Part shown: in pieces, positions 35,389 to 47,553 of the stretch
How the letters are laid out: each line of letters begins with the position of its first letter
Position numbering within the stretch: position 1 is the first letter of the stretch
From: Trichosphaerium sp. ATCC 40318
Lineage: Eukaryota; Discosea; Flabellinia; Trichosidae
DNA: 64,000 nucleotides
Direction of reading: 5' to 3'
Assembly (NCBI GenBank): GCA_038496445.1
Contig: JALMLS010000304.1
Coordinates: forward strand, 310,001-374,000
Notes under the pieces: model-generated
The model's database searches: none
Seen by the model: the letters and a program-made list of their open reading frames with translations, nothing else
What the model was told of the DNA's origin: nothing
Translations under genes and position numbers: made by a program

Positions 35389-36153
35389 ATGATGCAACAA
35401 TTCATAGTAATTCTCTCCCTCGTTTCAATCGCAGTGGCAACCTTCACACCACTAAGAACAGCTTCGCAACAAACGTGTCAAGGGTGCCGTAAGGACTTGC
35501 ACGCCGGAAGCTTTGTTTACTGCGATGGCTACTACGATGGATCGACTGTTACCCACTGTGATTGGGTAGGCGGTACTGGAGAATGTTCTTTCCCTAGAAA
35601 CACTCAAGTAACCAAAACCGAATGCGAAACATTCTGCTCGCAAGATGAAAGATGTAACTTCTATACAAGCTACTACAACTCTGTATGTAACTTGTTCATG
35701 ATGGCTGACTGTACCTTGATCACTAGTTCTGCTACAGGCGATACTCTTCAAAAGAACCTTCCTCCTCAGAATACTGATACTACAGATACCTTCATTATGA
35801 CAACAACAAGCACAGCATCAAACTCAGAAACCGATGGTACTATTAGATACAGATACGTCTATGTAGACGGCTCGAAATCAGCATGGAGCGGTAACATTGA
35901 TGATACACGTGTTAATGATTACCAAAGAGGTGCTCTTGATCACTTTTTTATGACGGCACCTGTCAAAGACCCAGTGAGAACACTTTCTGGTGTTGAAGTG
36001 AAGAATTTCAGTAACGATGGTTGGAGATTTACAAAGTTTTACATTTACAATGGCTTCCACTTTTGCTTCAATGGCGATAGAATAGTTGATGGTAATGGTG
36101 TCAGTGCTAGTACAATTCTCCCAAATAACGGAAACTGCGCTTGCTCAGCTTAA
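35389..36153 (+). CDS. Secreted protein with PAN/Apple-like and PLAT-like parts
   Basis: A single exon. The start is the first of two adjacent ATGs (MMQQFIVILSLVSIAVA), which gives a signal peptide; an upstream in-frame TTG is not used. The N-terminal half is Cys-rich: CQGCRKDLHAGSFVYCDGYY, then TKTECETFCSQDERCNFYTS and CNLFMMADC. That resembles a PAN/Apple module, where a central helix carries CxxxC and the strand after it holds another Cys. A Thr/Ser linker leads to GTIRYRYVYVDGSKSAWS, DHFFMTAPV, VEVKNFSNDGWRFTKFYIY, similar to a PLAT/LH2 beta-sandwich. It ends NNGNCACSA. The stop codon overlaps an AATAAA signal. Carbohydrate or lipid binding at the cell surface is a guess. Confidence 0.8.
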   Translation: MMQQFIVILSLVSIAVATFTPLRTASQQTCQGCRKDLHAGSFVYCDGYYDGSTVTHCDWVGGTGECSFPRNTQVTKTECETFCSQDERCNFYTSYYNSVCNLFMMADCTLITSSATGDTLQKNLPPQNTDTTDTFIMTTTSTASNSETDGTIRYRYVYVDGSKSAWSGNIDDTRVNDYQRGALDHFFMTAPVKDPVRTLSGVEVKNFSNDGWRFTKFYIYNGFHFCFNGDRIVDGNGVSASTILPNNGNCACSA

Positions 36154-36158
36154 ATAAA
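36153..36158 (+). terminator. Poly(A) signal AATAAA overlapping the stop codon
   Basis: The sequence TAAATAAA makes the stop codon and a canonical AATAAA share a base, so the 3' UTR of the secreted protein gene could be as short as 15-30 nt if this signal is used. Confidence 0.45.
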
Positions 36159-36828
36159 AAGGATCTCTTCCTCCCCTCACTTGCTCCTATTTATTTTCCT
36201 TCAATGTATGACACTTAGAATACAGTTCCATTACGACCTGCTCAACTTCACAAAAATGTTTATTTCCTTTGGTTGGTTAGTAACCTTGTACCTATTAGTC
36301 TTTTCTTGCAGATACGAAAATAACCCATGTTGCTTTAGTAGGTTCTAAAAATTTAGAATAACTTACAGTAACAAGCGAGGTCCACTTTCTGCCAGGCAGC
36401 TCAGCTATGGCTTTCGGTTACGAAATGCTTAACTCTATAATTTCGAACCTATCATTAGTTTGCGCAGGTGTATCTTCCAGCATGCTACAAAACTCTGCAG
36501 AGCATCACCAATGAAAACCACATGGTCTTTTTTGTTCCAGAAGAGCACTGTCGTTCAGCAGAAGTTGTAATCCCGTATCTCACCTAATTTCCTTGCATTC
36601 GTGTTTTATGTCGCTAATCAAGCTGTAACACTTCGTAAACTCGACATCAGCGAAGTTTTGGGTCCTTCATACATCGTTCAGGTATTACGTGTCAAGAACT
36701 TCCCGTTTTTTCGGAAGTTACTCCGACCTTTATTATCTGAATCTGGTTTTTTCTCGTGAAGCCCTTCGAAAAATTTGGTTAATTTGAAACCTATCAAGCT
36801 AAGAAAACACCTCGTCTTAAACTCCTAA
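36154..36828. other. Intergenic interval with ambiguous short open stretches
   Basis: About 675 bp between two plus-strand surface-protein genes. Open stretches occur on both strands. Plus, near 36368-36510: HFLPGSSAMAFGYEML. Minus, near 36430-36560: KDHVVFIGDALQSF, continuing to a stop preceded by SKL. Neither can be joined into a believable gene. It may hold a decayed gene. Confidence 0.3.
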
Positions 36829-38916
36829 ATGAATAAGACTAGTATATTCGCTTTTACTTTACTATTAGCAGCTATAAGCGGAGCTCTAGGTACGCCCCAC
36901 GTTTTTTTATTTTTACTTTTTCATGAAAGCTGTCTGTTAACTGAGGTAATATAGTTGGCCATCTTACGTTTGACGGTGGGTTTAACGGCACGTTGGTTGG
37001 TACTGGAGAAGATCCAATATTTGTTGAAGACCGCTTTAATGAGAAAAACAGAGCAGTACAATTTACAGAGTCAAAAGGCATTGAGATAGGTAAGAAAAAG
37101 ATGTCTGCTTAGTAATTTACTTGGAAAAAATTGCTGACTCAAGTTACTTACTTTTCTTCTTTTGCAGTTGATAGCGCCATAACAGCAGCAACTGGGAAAG
37201 CTCCAATGACGCTTTCTTTTGGATAAATCGCCTTGAAAATGAAGAGCAGGGAATATTCAGCAACAGGTTTGGTAGTACAGGGTTGAGTCTTGTCGTCTTG
37301 AAAGCATACAAGATAATTACTGCGTGTTCATCTGTCTGTCAACACATTATTGCTGAGAAACCAAGAAAGTCTTGGTTTCTGGTCACGGTTGTTATACCTG
37401 AATCAAACGATAAGGCATTTATCTATTACGATAATGTGCTTGTACATGAGTTTACTAAGAATGGGCCTATACTATCAAATAACGTTACAACTAATCCGGT
37501 TATTGGCCTAGCAGATAGTACGTTAAACAAACAGTTGACAACTGTAGTTTTTATTTGGATACAAAATCCAGAAATGTTTACTTTGTTGCTAGATCGTAAC
37601 GGAAATGGAATAATTATTGATGATCTTAGAGTGTATGACAGCGCTCTGGATGAACAAGAGAGGTAAACATGACACCATTAGTTCTTATTAAAGTATTTTT
37701 AGAGCAGCTTTGTTGGATTATGTTGATCCTACTCTTACACCAACTTCACCTAACGTAGGATCCGTACCAGCTGGTTCGTGTGGTTTTATTATTATTTTGT
37801 ATTCACTCTGTTTAGTTGCTACAGTATCCTTTGATGGAGCTTACGGCGGAAACTTAATTAAAACCGGTGCTGACCCAGAGTTTGTTGAAGATCGCTTCGG
37901 CATGCCCAACAGCGCTGTATTTTTCAACGTATCGAAGAGAATTCAATTTGGTAAGTTTTCCGTTCTCAGTTGTATCTTGCCATTGTTTGTTAATATTATC
38001 GCATTGTAGATGATGAAATTATCGTCAACACTACTAAAAACGCTCCATTGACAATTTCGTTCTGGATGAAAAGAGATACAATTTCAAAGTTTCAAGGTAT
38101 TTTTGACAATCGAGCAGGTGGCGGATTTCAGGTTAGTAGGTGACCATGTCTCGTGATACATTTGTATTTTCTGCCATTAATCGTTTCTCTTAGCTCTACC
38201 ACGGAGTTGATATAGACAACTCAGTAATATGTTCTGCAGCCGCGTGTAGTGGTGCCGTAGTTCCAAACAAAACTCCAGCTGGACAATGGTTTTTAGTTCA
38301 CCTCATTGTACCGTCAACAAATGATAGACTATTTGTATATTTTGACAACGTATTCGCCTACGAGTTTCCTGCAAACAATTTCCTTACTGCTGGCAATTTG
38401 AACCCAATGATAGGAGGAACAAATCGTAAGTTGTTTAAACAAATTTTTGTGCGCTTTGAAATCTTTGGTTTTTTTTGTCACGTGATTGTAAAACTAATAA
38501 ATAATGTGTAGAGATACAAGGAGGTGGTATAACTATAGATGATTTTAGAGTATACAACTACGCATTAACTTCTGCTGAAAGGTACAAAATGGACGAAGAA
38601 TACAATACTAAAACAAAGATATAGGGCTAGCTTTTTGCCTCCTCCACCGACCGAGCCTCCAACAAGCGAACCACCTACACCTGTACCTACAACAACAAGT
38701 ACACCGACGACAGTAAGTACACCAACGACAATAAGTACCCCAACAACAAGTACAACTACATCTCCAGTAGGCATGCCAGGAATGCCTTCAATGGCTCCAA
38801 CTGTCAATATGCCAAGTTCTCCTACTTCGAACGCTACATCAAATACCTTGGGCTCGCTTACTTTTGCTATAATAATTCTATCATTCGCTCGCACCGTACT
38901 TTTATCGATGTATTAG
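36829..38916 (+). CDS. LamG-type tandem-domain surface protein, probably GPI-anchored; frameshifted
   Basis: Signal peptide MNKTSIFAFTLLLAAISGA. Two homologous concanavalin/LamG-like domains follow. Domain 1: GHLTFDGGFNGTL, FVEDRFNEKNRAVQF, GKAPMTLSF, IIIDDLRVYDSALDEQER. Domain 2: ATVSFDGAYGGNL, FVEDRFGMPNSAVFF, NAPLTISFWMKRD, ITIDDFRVYNYALTSAER. Intron positions are conserved between them, which shows an internal duplication. A Thr/Pro mucin-like stalk (about 38640-38790) ends in a hydrophobic tail, LGSLTFAIIILSFARTVLL, as in GPI-anchored proteins. In domain 1 the frame breaks after TLSF (near 37217-37221): the next bases give a stop unless one T is added, restoring the Trp seen in domain 2. 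It is either a sequencing slip in a T-run or a real lesion. Confidence 0.8.
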
Positions 38917-39375
38917 GAGTATGCCCCAATAAATAATTTTAAATTTTCTTCGAAGTTGTTTTTTTCGAACGCGACTTTTTATTGGAGCTGAAAGTACACC
39001 TTTGTATTTTACATGTGAAGAACTAAAACGCTTCTCTGAAGCATCCAAAGGGCGGTAACACGTTTCCTTTTGGATGTTAGAACACAGAGCGAATTATGAG
39101 CAAAGTGTGGTCCATCAATGTTCTTTGTTTCACAGAAATCAAAGTAACAGGTTTTTTTTCTCACCAAGTTCTCCTTCTTTTTTTTTGTTTGCTTTTGTAG
39201 TCAATGTTCCTTCTCTCTTGGAACTGAGGATTGCAGGAATACTCGCATAACAACCTCACGTGAAATGAGGGGCAATGACAGATGCTTTTAGTATTTCACC
39301 TATGCGCTAAACAAGGATGTGAAAACGTCGTTCTTTTGAAGACTGTTTTTGACTCACCATACTTTTTTTTTTGGG
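38917..39375. other. Convergent intergenic region with a hairpin
   Basis: About 460 bp between the LamG gene and UPF2. An AATAAA near 38932 suits the LamG gene. A stem of 11 bp with one mismatch (CATCCAAAGGG against CCTTTTGGATG) spans 39042-39076 with a 13-nt loop. No coding sequence is seen. Confidence 0.4.
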
Positions 39376-42300
39376 CTATATTCTATTATTGTTTCGTCTG
39401 TTTCCTCTTCTCCTATCATTGTGGTTTCTAGTACCACGTTGTCTGTACTGAGGTGTTAAGTCGTAGTATTGAGAGTCTTCTTCATCGTGTATTTGGTCTT
39501 GTAGCTGCAGTGTACGTTGGTGTACCTTACGCATCTCCTAAAAAATGAATATCCATTAACAAAAAGCTTCTTTCTCTTTGAGTTTACCTCTTCATCTTCT
39601 TTTGCTTTCTTGGCAGCTGCACGTGCTAGTGGAGAGTCTTGTGGAATAACTATTCTCTTCATTATTGATTGCTTGTTTCCTAAAAGAGGCATAAGCTAAG
39701 TCTCAACGTGCAAGAAAAATACAAACATCCCGCTTACCCTTTTTAGTTAAAACCTTAAAACTGACGTGATCTTTTGGAACTGGTCCTTTGTTTGTGTTCT
39801 TTGTATCGTAAGATCTAAACCTTCCTGATTGAGCATTCATTGCTTTACTAATAGTAGGTCGTTGGACAAGTTTTCTTGACTCAGTACTTTCCTTCATCTA
39901 CAACAAAATTAAGTTGTTTTGAAAGAGAAAAAAATAAGAGGAAAAAACTCAAGTTCTTCTTGGTCGCTTACCATCTCTGCGTATAGTTTGTCAAACTCCT
40001 TTTGGTCTTCTTGTTCTTGTGTTTTCTCTACTACATCGTGTATAACCAAATTCTTTGGAAGTACAACAACCTCAACTTTATTATCTTCGCGATGCTTTTC
40101 AATAGCAGCTTGTGCTATAAAAGCAGCCATATCTCTCTTCTCAGGGTTTCGTACAACGTACTACATCATGTTAATTTTGATAAATGTGCACGTGATTTTT
40201 AAACATAAACACAAAGACGCACTGGTGCAGCACATATAAGATCATAAGACAGTTCAGGACGATCTGGAAAAAGTCTATCTTCCAACATCATTATAAGTTG
40301 ATGTGCCTTATTCCAATCGTCTATACGCCTTAACTTTGGTCTTAAGAACTCAAATGTATCATCAATCATAAACTCTACATCCATTGATCTGGCTTTAGAC
40401 AACAAATAGCGCTAAAGATATAGTTAGAAGATAGATTTTAAACAACAACGAAATTACTGTAATAAGTCAAAGCTCAAAAAAAAGTCTTGCGAAACGTTGG
40501 TTGCCAACAAGAGGTTGTTTTCTCAACAAGATAGATGCATAGACAGTATAAAGCGTTACCTGGAAATAAAGGATAAATCTATCCAGCCTATCCTTGCTAG
40601 CTCCTTTATTGAAGTACTGTCCGCAAGTATCCAAAAGCCTACAAGCTAGGCTACCAAAAAGTATTAGACCTTATTGTCAAATCTATAAGATTAACATACC
40701 GAACTCTAATAGTATCTGCAGGAGGATCAATGACAGCACCATTAAAATCGCTGCCAGGCTCTAAACGGAGAAAAGAAAAAAATGAGAAAACTGAATGTCA
40801 CGTGTCTAAAATAATTAAAAAAAAGTAGACATACCATGGCCCAATGTTATTAATGTATATAAAGTATTGAATATGAGTCCACTATCAACTACACTATACG
40901 TATACAACTCTCCAAGCATAGTAACAGTCATGAGCATCTTTTGGTTTTTAGAATAATCAGGACGTTCAATACCAAGCCTACAAACATCAATAAGAACCAA
41001 CACAATTTCAAACAAGTTTGCGGAAGAAAAAGCAAAACAACCATCCATACCGTATTTGCTCACAAATGGCATCAACGTAAAGTATTGAGAACATTGGATG
41101 ATACTTTGTCAAGCCAGCAACTAATTTTGCAACTAACTTGATATTATCGTATTTGCAGTGACCCAATCTTAGAAGAGAACGAAGAACAAGTCTCTAAATA
41201 GTTCATTAGAACAGCAAGGTAACAATGTCATGGTTTTTTTGTTCAATGACTTCCAAACAAAAAAATCGTTGTTACGCACCTCATGTTCTTTCCAGTTTAG
41301 TTTTCTCAATTTTTTTGCAACAATGGCAGCTGTGGCTTTATTCAAATCATCGTATATTAATTTTCGAATATAACGCTCCATAGGAGGAAGATTTTTTTCT
41401 TTCCTAATTTATTGTTAGTTTGGATCCAAAAAAAAAGTCAAAGTATACTTGATGTTACCTTACTGGTATATCTGGCGGTACACAATGATAGTAAGCGTTT
41501 TCAATAACAGTTTTTAATCTACTATCAAAGCTTTTGGCTTTTTTAAGTCTGATCATACGTTCCAACTAAAACACAAAGTAAATAAGTAACATACCAATAA
41601 TTTTGTTGACTCTTTTCTTATGAATTTTTTTTGATGCTCGTACCAAATGTTTCGTTACTTCATGTGTTTCTGGTTTACGGTATAGATACCGTCCACATAC
41701 CTCAAGCATATGTGCTGCTACTTCAACATTGTGATGAACAAAATCATCAAAACATTTTCGTAACATTTGAAAGGCAGTACTTGTTTCAACCAGGCGAAAC
41801 TTTACAAGCTCTGCCAAAAAATGTACATTCTATAAAGCAGTTAGAATAAAACAACGTAGCGCCCTCTTTGTTGCAGGTAGTAACAGCAAAGAAGAAGAAA
41901 AAAAGTAGAATGAATACAGCACCCTACGTTCCCTGGTCCTCACGGACCCAAGTACTGGCAGGGCCATACCATGCTTATCTTCGCGGTTCGGAAAGAGACA
42001 CGGAGTTTTCATGGTTGTATGGCCGTATCCATCAGTGAGGGCAAGATTTTTGAAAGTGGTTTGGTCGATAAACAAGAATACGATTGATGATTGTCATACC
42101 TTCTTTTTAGTCTCAATGTTGATTTGGTCCTTATTGTATAACAGTCTCCAAAATTCCTTTGTTAATAGTTGTACTAACGGTGATGCGATATCCTTGTAGT
42201 ACTTATTTAAAGTAGCAACAAGTCGAGCACAATAAGGAATGATATCAAGCCTATTCCTCGGAACATTAAACAATGCCTACATCAAAAAAAATCAATTACA

Positions 42301-44857
42301 AAAAATGAAAACACAAAATAAGCATCATACGTTAACTAACTTCTTTCTATGACTCTTTGAACTATGATAACAAAACTGTTCAGAAGCACGATCTATTAAA
42401 TCTCTGTTTGAACTTTGAAGTAATTTATCCAAGTAAGCATTGAAAGGATCATGTAATGATTCCTTCTCTTTCTAATTGAAAAAAATTAACAATAACTATT
42501 AAACACTCTTTCCTATCTTTAAAAAAATAATACGTACTGCTTCTTGTTTATCATTATCGTCAGTACCACTTTTGTCACCAGTTGTTTCACTGTCTTTTCC
42601 TTCTTGTTCAACAGCTTCTTTTTGTTCGCCTTCTCCTTTGTCTATACAAGTGATTAGTTGCCTTTTTGTATCCACAAATGGACTCAACGCACCCTTGCTA
42701 TCACTTTGAGGTTCAGGTTGTTTGTCAGGTACTGAATCTGGAGTCGCAGACTCGGCATCGCCATTTTCTGGCGTTTCTGGTTTCCCTGCTTTTGTTGGTT
42801 TGTCATCATTGTCTGTGTTATCAGTATTATCCCCTTTTTTATCTTTGTCTCCTTCTTCTTCATCAGGATCTTCACCAAGCTCTGATTTTGGTATCACATC
42901 CAGTAACGTAGCAGGAATTTTTCCAGAAAGGGTTGGTAGAATCTCATAAAAAGCACGCTGTTCAGAATCATCCCATATCTCTTCAGTTCTATTTCCATGT
43001 TTCGAAAACTAGACCCAGAAGAACAATTAACAAAAAATCAAAGCCTTTTTATGCGCAACGTACACGTGCAACAACAACGTTCGATTCAGATACACGAGTA
43101 AGTTCCTCTTGCTCAAAAACAGGCATATCCTACATCTTGGTTAGTAACAATACCTAAGAAAAGGCTTACTTTATTTAAGAATTCACTCATAGCCTTCAAG
43201 TTAGTTTCAAAACGATCATACTCTTCTCTCATAGTCTTATACTGATTACGTTGTGCTTCACCCACTTCTTTAATCTTGGCAAGTTCTCTATGCTCTGATT
43301 CTTTGTTACGCAAGTTCTAATATAGAGTGTGAATGATGCATTATAACAAAGCCTTTTCCTGTAAAAAGGATAACATAAGGTTACCTTGTTTTGTCTTATA
43401 AGTCCTCTAGAAGCAAATGCAAAGAACTTTTCAAGAAGAGTAATAAATTCCTTTCTCGCTGAAGCTGAAATAATCTCATCACCTTGAAAAGGTTTCTCAG
43501 GTTCATCACTCTGAGAAAATATTAGCATAAATACTGAGCACTAAAGCTATTATATCATTACCTCTGGTTTACGTTGATGTAGTCCTAGAAGTATAGTAGC
43601 ATGACGAATAAAACTGAGCACCAATAACAAGACATTTGCGATATCTTTCTCCTTCTAATTATAACAAAAAATAAACACGTGAGTGGCAAAGTGTTTCTCG
43701 TACATGTAATCTTTGTATAATTGAGATAATTATAGTATGGTCAGGTATAATACCCACAACAAACATATCAGCTAATAAACGTAGTGTAGAACGACGTTTT
43801 GTCCATTTTGTATCTTTTGAATAAAACGAATCTGTTAAAGCCTTGATAACCTCTCCAGAAAAGTCACTGTATCTTTGATGTAAAAGAGACATTATCTAAA
43901 CAATCACGTGAATTCGGTTACTAAACACACGCAATGAATCAACGTACTTGTATTGCAGCTTCCATATCAGCATTTTTAATCGATATTTGAGCAAAGTCCT
44001 ACAAAGACACGTTAATCACATGTGTAGTTATTACATCATTTTCTTTTTTTTTTGTACCTTGACAAGTTCACCTATGTATCGTTCAAGATTCAACGTTCTG
44101 ATATCCTTTAAAACACTATCCTTGATATCTGACAATGCTTCATGCTGTAGACGACGCCTTAGTTTGCCTGTTTTGATCATACTGGATTGTAGATTAAGAG
44201 ATGACAAGGCTTGACAAGAAAAACGTTAGTCAAACTATTATAAATTTTGTACTTTACCTGGGCGATTTTTGGAGATGTCGTTGTTGACTTGTTTCAATTT
44301 GAGCAGCTCTTGGCGTCGTTGCTCTATTTTACGTCTGGCCTCTTCATCTTCACGCTTACGCGCCTTTGTAGTGTCAACATGGTGCATCTCCAGACATTTT
44401 TTGTGTCACGTACCTCTTGCTCTTTTAGAGCGTTTTCTTCAGCTTCTTTAAGCCGTTGAGCTTCTTGTTCTGCTTTTAGTTTCTTTTGTTCTTCAGCTCG
44501 TTTTTTTTGTTCCTCCTTTTCTTTTTCGCGCAAAGCTTGCACCTCTCGCTGCTTTTTAAACAGTTCTTCGCGTTTTTTGGCCTTTTGAGCTTCCTACATT
44601 GTGTTTAGTTATTTTTTTCATAAACAAATTTTTACATACATTGAGCACAGCGTTCTCTTGTTTTTGCTTCTGCTGATAGCCTCCTCGCTTTGATTTATTG
44701 TTTCGTTGATTTCTTCTTCTACCTCGCCCTCGTCCTCTGCCTCTACCTCTTCCTCTGTTATTACCCTGATTGTTTTTGCCCTTATTTATTTTACTGACGT
44801 TTGATTTAGGTGATGTACCTTGCCAGAATTCTGCCTTTTCGGCGCCTGGTCAGACAT
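39376..44857 (-). CDS. UPF2: Nonsense-mediated decay factor UPF2 (NMD2)
   Basis: Scaffold of the NMD machinery that bridges UPF3 on exon-junction complexes to UPF1 and carries MIF4G domains. Starts MSDQAPKRQNSGK. The N-terminus is Gly/Arg-rich (RGRGRGRGRGRRR) and then Lys/Glu-rich coiled coil. MIF4G segments are seen as LHQRYSDFSGEVIKAL, RRSTLRLLADMFVVGIIPD, WDDSEQRAFYEILPTLSGK, NVHFLAELVKFRLVE and HHNVEVAAHMLEVCGRYLY, all close to metazoan UPF2. An acidic linker separates MIF4G 1 and 2. The C-terminal UPF1-binding region reads HVSFKVLTKKGNKQSIMK and continues to a charged end, RRRGNRRNNNRI. More than 20 introns; one of them (41830-42099, 270 nt) contains a 5S rRNA gene. It is divergent from FAM32A. 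Confidence 0.93.
41898..41904 (-). terminator. Pol III T-run terminator of the 5S rRNA gene
   Basis: Seven consecutive T on the minus strand, starting about 5 nt after the 3' end of 5S helix I, as expected for RNA polymerase III termination. Confidence 0.8.
41910..42032 (-). rRNA. 5S ribosomal RNA gene inside a UPF2 intron
   Basis: Read on the minus strand, this stretch has the ordered landmarks of eukaryotic 5S rRNA: ATACGGCCATAC at the start, CCGAAC, GAAGATAAGCATGG at the A-box position, AGTACTTGGGTCC, GAGGACCAGGGAAC, and GGGTGCTGTA at the 3' end. The two ends pair to form helix I (GATGGATAC with GTATTCATT, allowing two G-U pairs). Length is about 123 nt, normal for 5S. A T7 run follows, as expected of a Pol III terminator, and the stretch is more GC-rich than the surrounding intron. 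It is transcribed in the same direction as UPF2 and lies wholly within one intron. Ends are set by helix I and could be off by one or two bases. Confidence 0.93.
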
Positions 44858-44965
44858 ACGAGTACTATGTCATCAAGTGAACAATTCAACTGAAATTGCA
44901 CTCATGGCTTTTTATTGTAAGGTCAATACAATTCTGTTGCTTGTATCGATCTCTTCACCAGCGCA
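44858..44965. promoter_or_regulatory. Bidirectional promoter (UPF2 / FAM32A)
   Basis: 108 bp between the start codons of two RNA-processing genes on opposite strands. Both promoters and both 5' UTRs must lie here or in the first exons. No TATA box is apparent. Confidence 0.5.
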
Positions 44966-45485
44966 ATGAGCGAGTCATACGACAATGTAGTGTCAGGCAA
45001 ATTGAGCTTTAAAACGTCAAAAAAGTATGTTCCTCACAAATAGAAGCTAATAACTCACCCATGCCAAGGGATAAAGACAAAAAGCGTAGTAAACACAAAA
45101 AACGAAAGAAAGACAAGAAACGAAGGAAGAGAAAACGCGAAGAGGATGACAAGCAAGGAGAACAAGCAAGAGAAGATACAAAGCGTATCAAAGTAGAAGA
45201 GGAGGTTAGAGATTAACTTGAACGTTAAATAAATGCTAAAAACCTACAGGAGGAAGAGGACTCATGGGATGCATTAACACCAGCCCAGCGCGCGTTTGCA
45301 CTGCGTCAAAAAACCAAAGCAAGCACCTGAAACACGAATTTTTGAAATGGCTAAAACATGTTTAGGAGGATGCACGCATTGCAGAATTGGCGAAAAAAAG
45401 TCACAGGGAGCGCGTTGATGACTTTAACACTTACCTTGCTGAAAAATCAGAATTTAATGACATGCCAAAAGTCGGTCCTGGTTAA
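44966..45485 (+). CDS. FAM32A: FAM32A homologue (spliceosome-associated)
   Basis: Small, basic, highly charged protein; human FAM32A is a component of the catalytic spliceosome that stabilises the 3' splice site during exon ligation. Exon 1 reads MSESYDNVVSGKLSFKTSK, like the conserved N-terminus of FAM32A. A GTATGT intron joins it to a Lys-rich exon (DKDKKRSKHKKRKKDKKRR), then EEDSWDALTPAQRAFALRQ. The last exon reads EDARIAELAKKSHRERVDDF and ends KSEFNDMPKVGPG, matching the family C-terminus. The last intron must begin at GC (AAA then GCAAGC), because no GT fits, so it is a GC-AG intron. It is divergent from UPF2, 108 bp away. Confidence 0.9.
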
Positions 45486-45705
45486 GCGCCATAGATACGA
45501 TAAACCCATTATAGAGTACCAAAGGATACAACAAAAATGTAGAAAAACCCACACAAAAAGCAAAGAATTACAAACGAAGAATTTTTTTTTGGCTGGCTTC
45601 GATAAAAAGAACCAAAAGATTGTTGTATTTGTTCTCGTCGAAGTTATGTACAAGTAAAACGTATTATTTTTAGTGAAGTGTTGTTTGTGGTTTCCTAAAT
45701 TGACC

Positions 45706-47223
<1,518 letters not shown>

Positions 47224-47553
47224 TTTTGGCACCCAGAACAAGAAACTATAGCGTAAAAAGTCAACAACGGGTAAATTAAAGCAGATTCCATCTGCAGTTC
47301 AACTCACTACACTGTGACTACTTTCTGCAAGTAGAAGGTTTGCCATTGATCATAGTACGACAAGCACACGAGCGGTTTGACTATTCTAAATACGAGAAAC
47401 GCAGAATTTTATGGTTCTTGCAAGGATGCAACATTACGACTAGTTTGGCACGTCACAAAATACACGTGCGGTATTAGTATAAATAGATAATGCACATAAA
47501 GTTTTTTTATGTAAACAACTCTGCTGGTAATTCGCTTCTAGTGCTGTAACTTT
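47224..47553. other. Intergenic region
   Basis: 330 bp between ribokinase (end) and PP1 (start), both on the minus strand. It should contain the PP1 promoter and the ribokinase 3' flank. A CACGTG palindrome is near 47465. No gene is seen. Confidence 0.45.

Noticed and set aside
38565-38894. Val/Gly-rich 109-codon frame on the minus strand
   Set aside because: Antisense shadow of the Thr/Pro-rich stalk of the LamG protein; low-complexity codons are open on both strands.
41830-42075. Open reading frame of 81 codons on the minus strand inside a UPF2 intron
   Set aside because: The sequence is a 5S rRNA gene plus flanks; the peptide has no match and the flanking exons splice cleanly across it.
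47224-47241. N-terminal extension of PP1
   Set aside because: It would need a TTG start; the ATG at 47223 fits the family.
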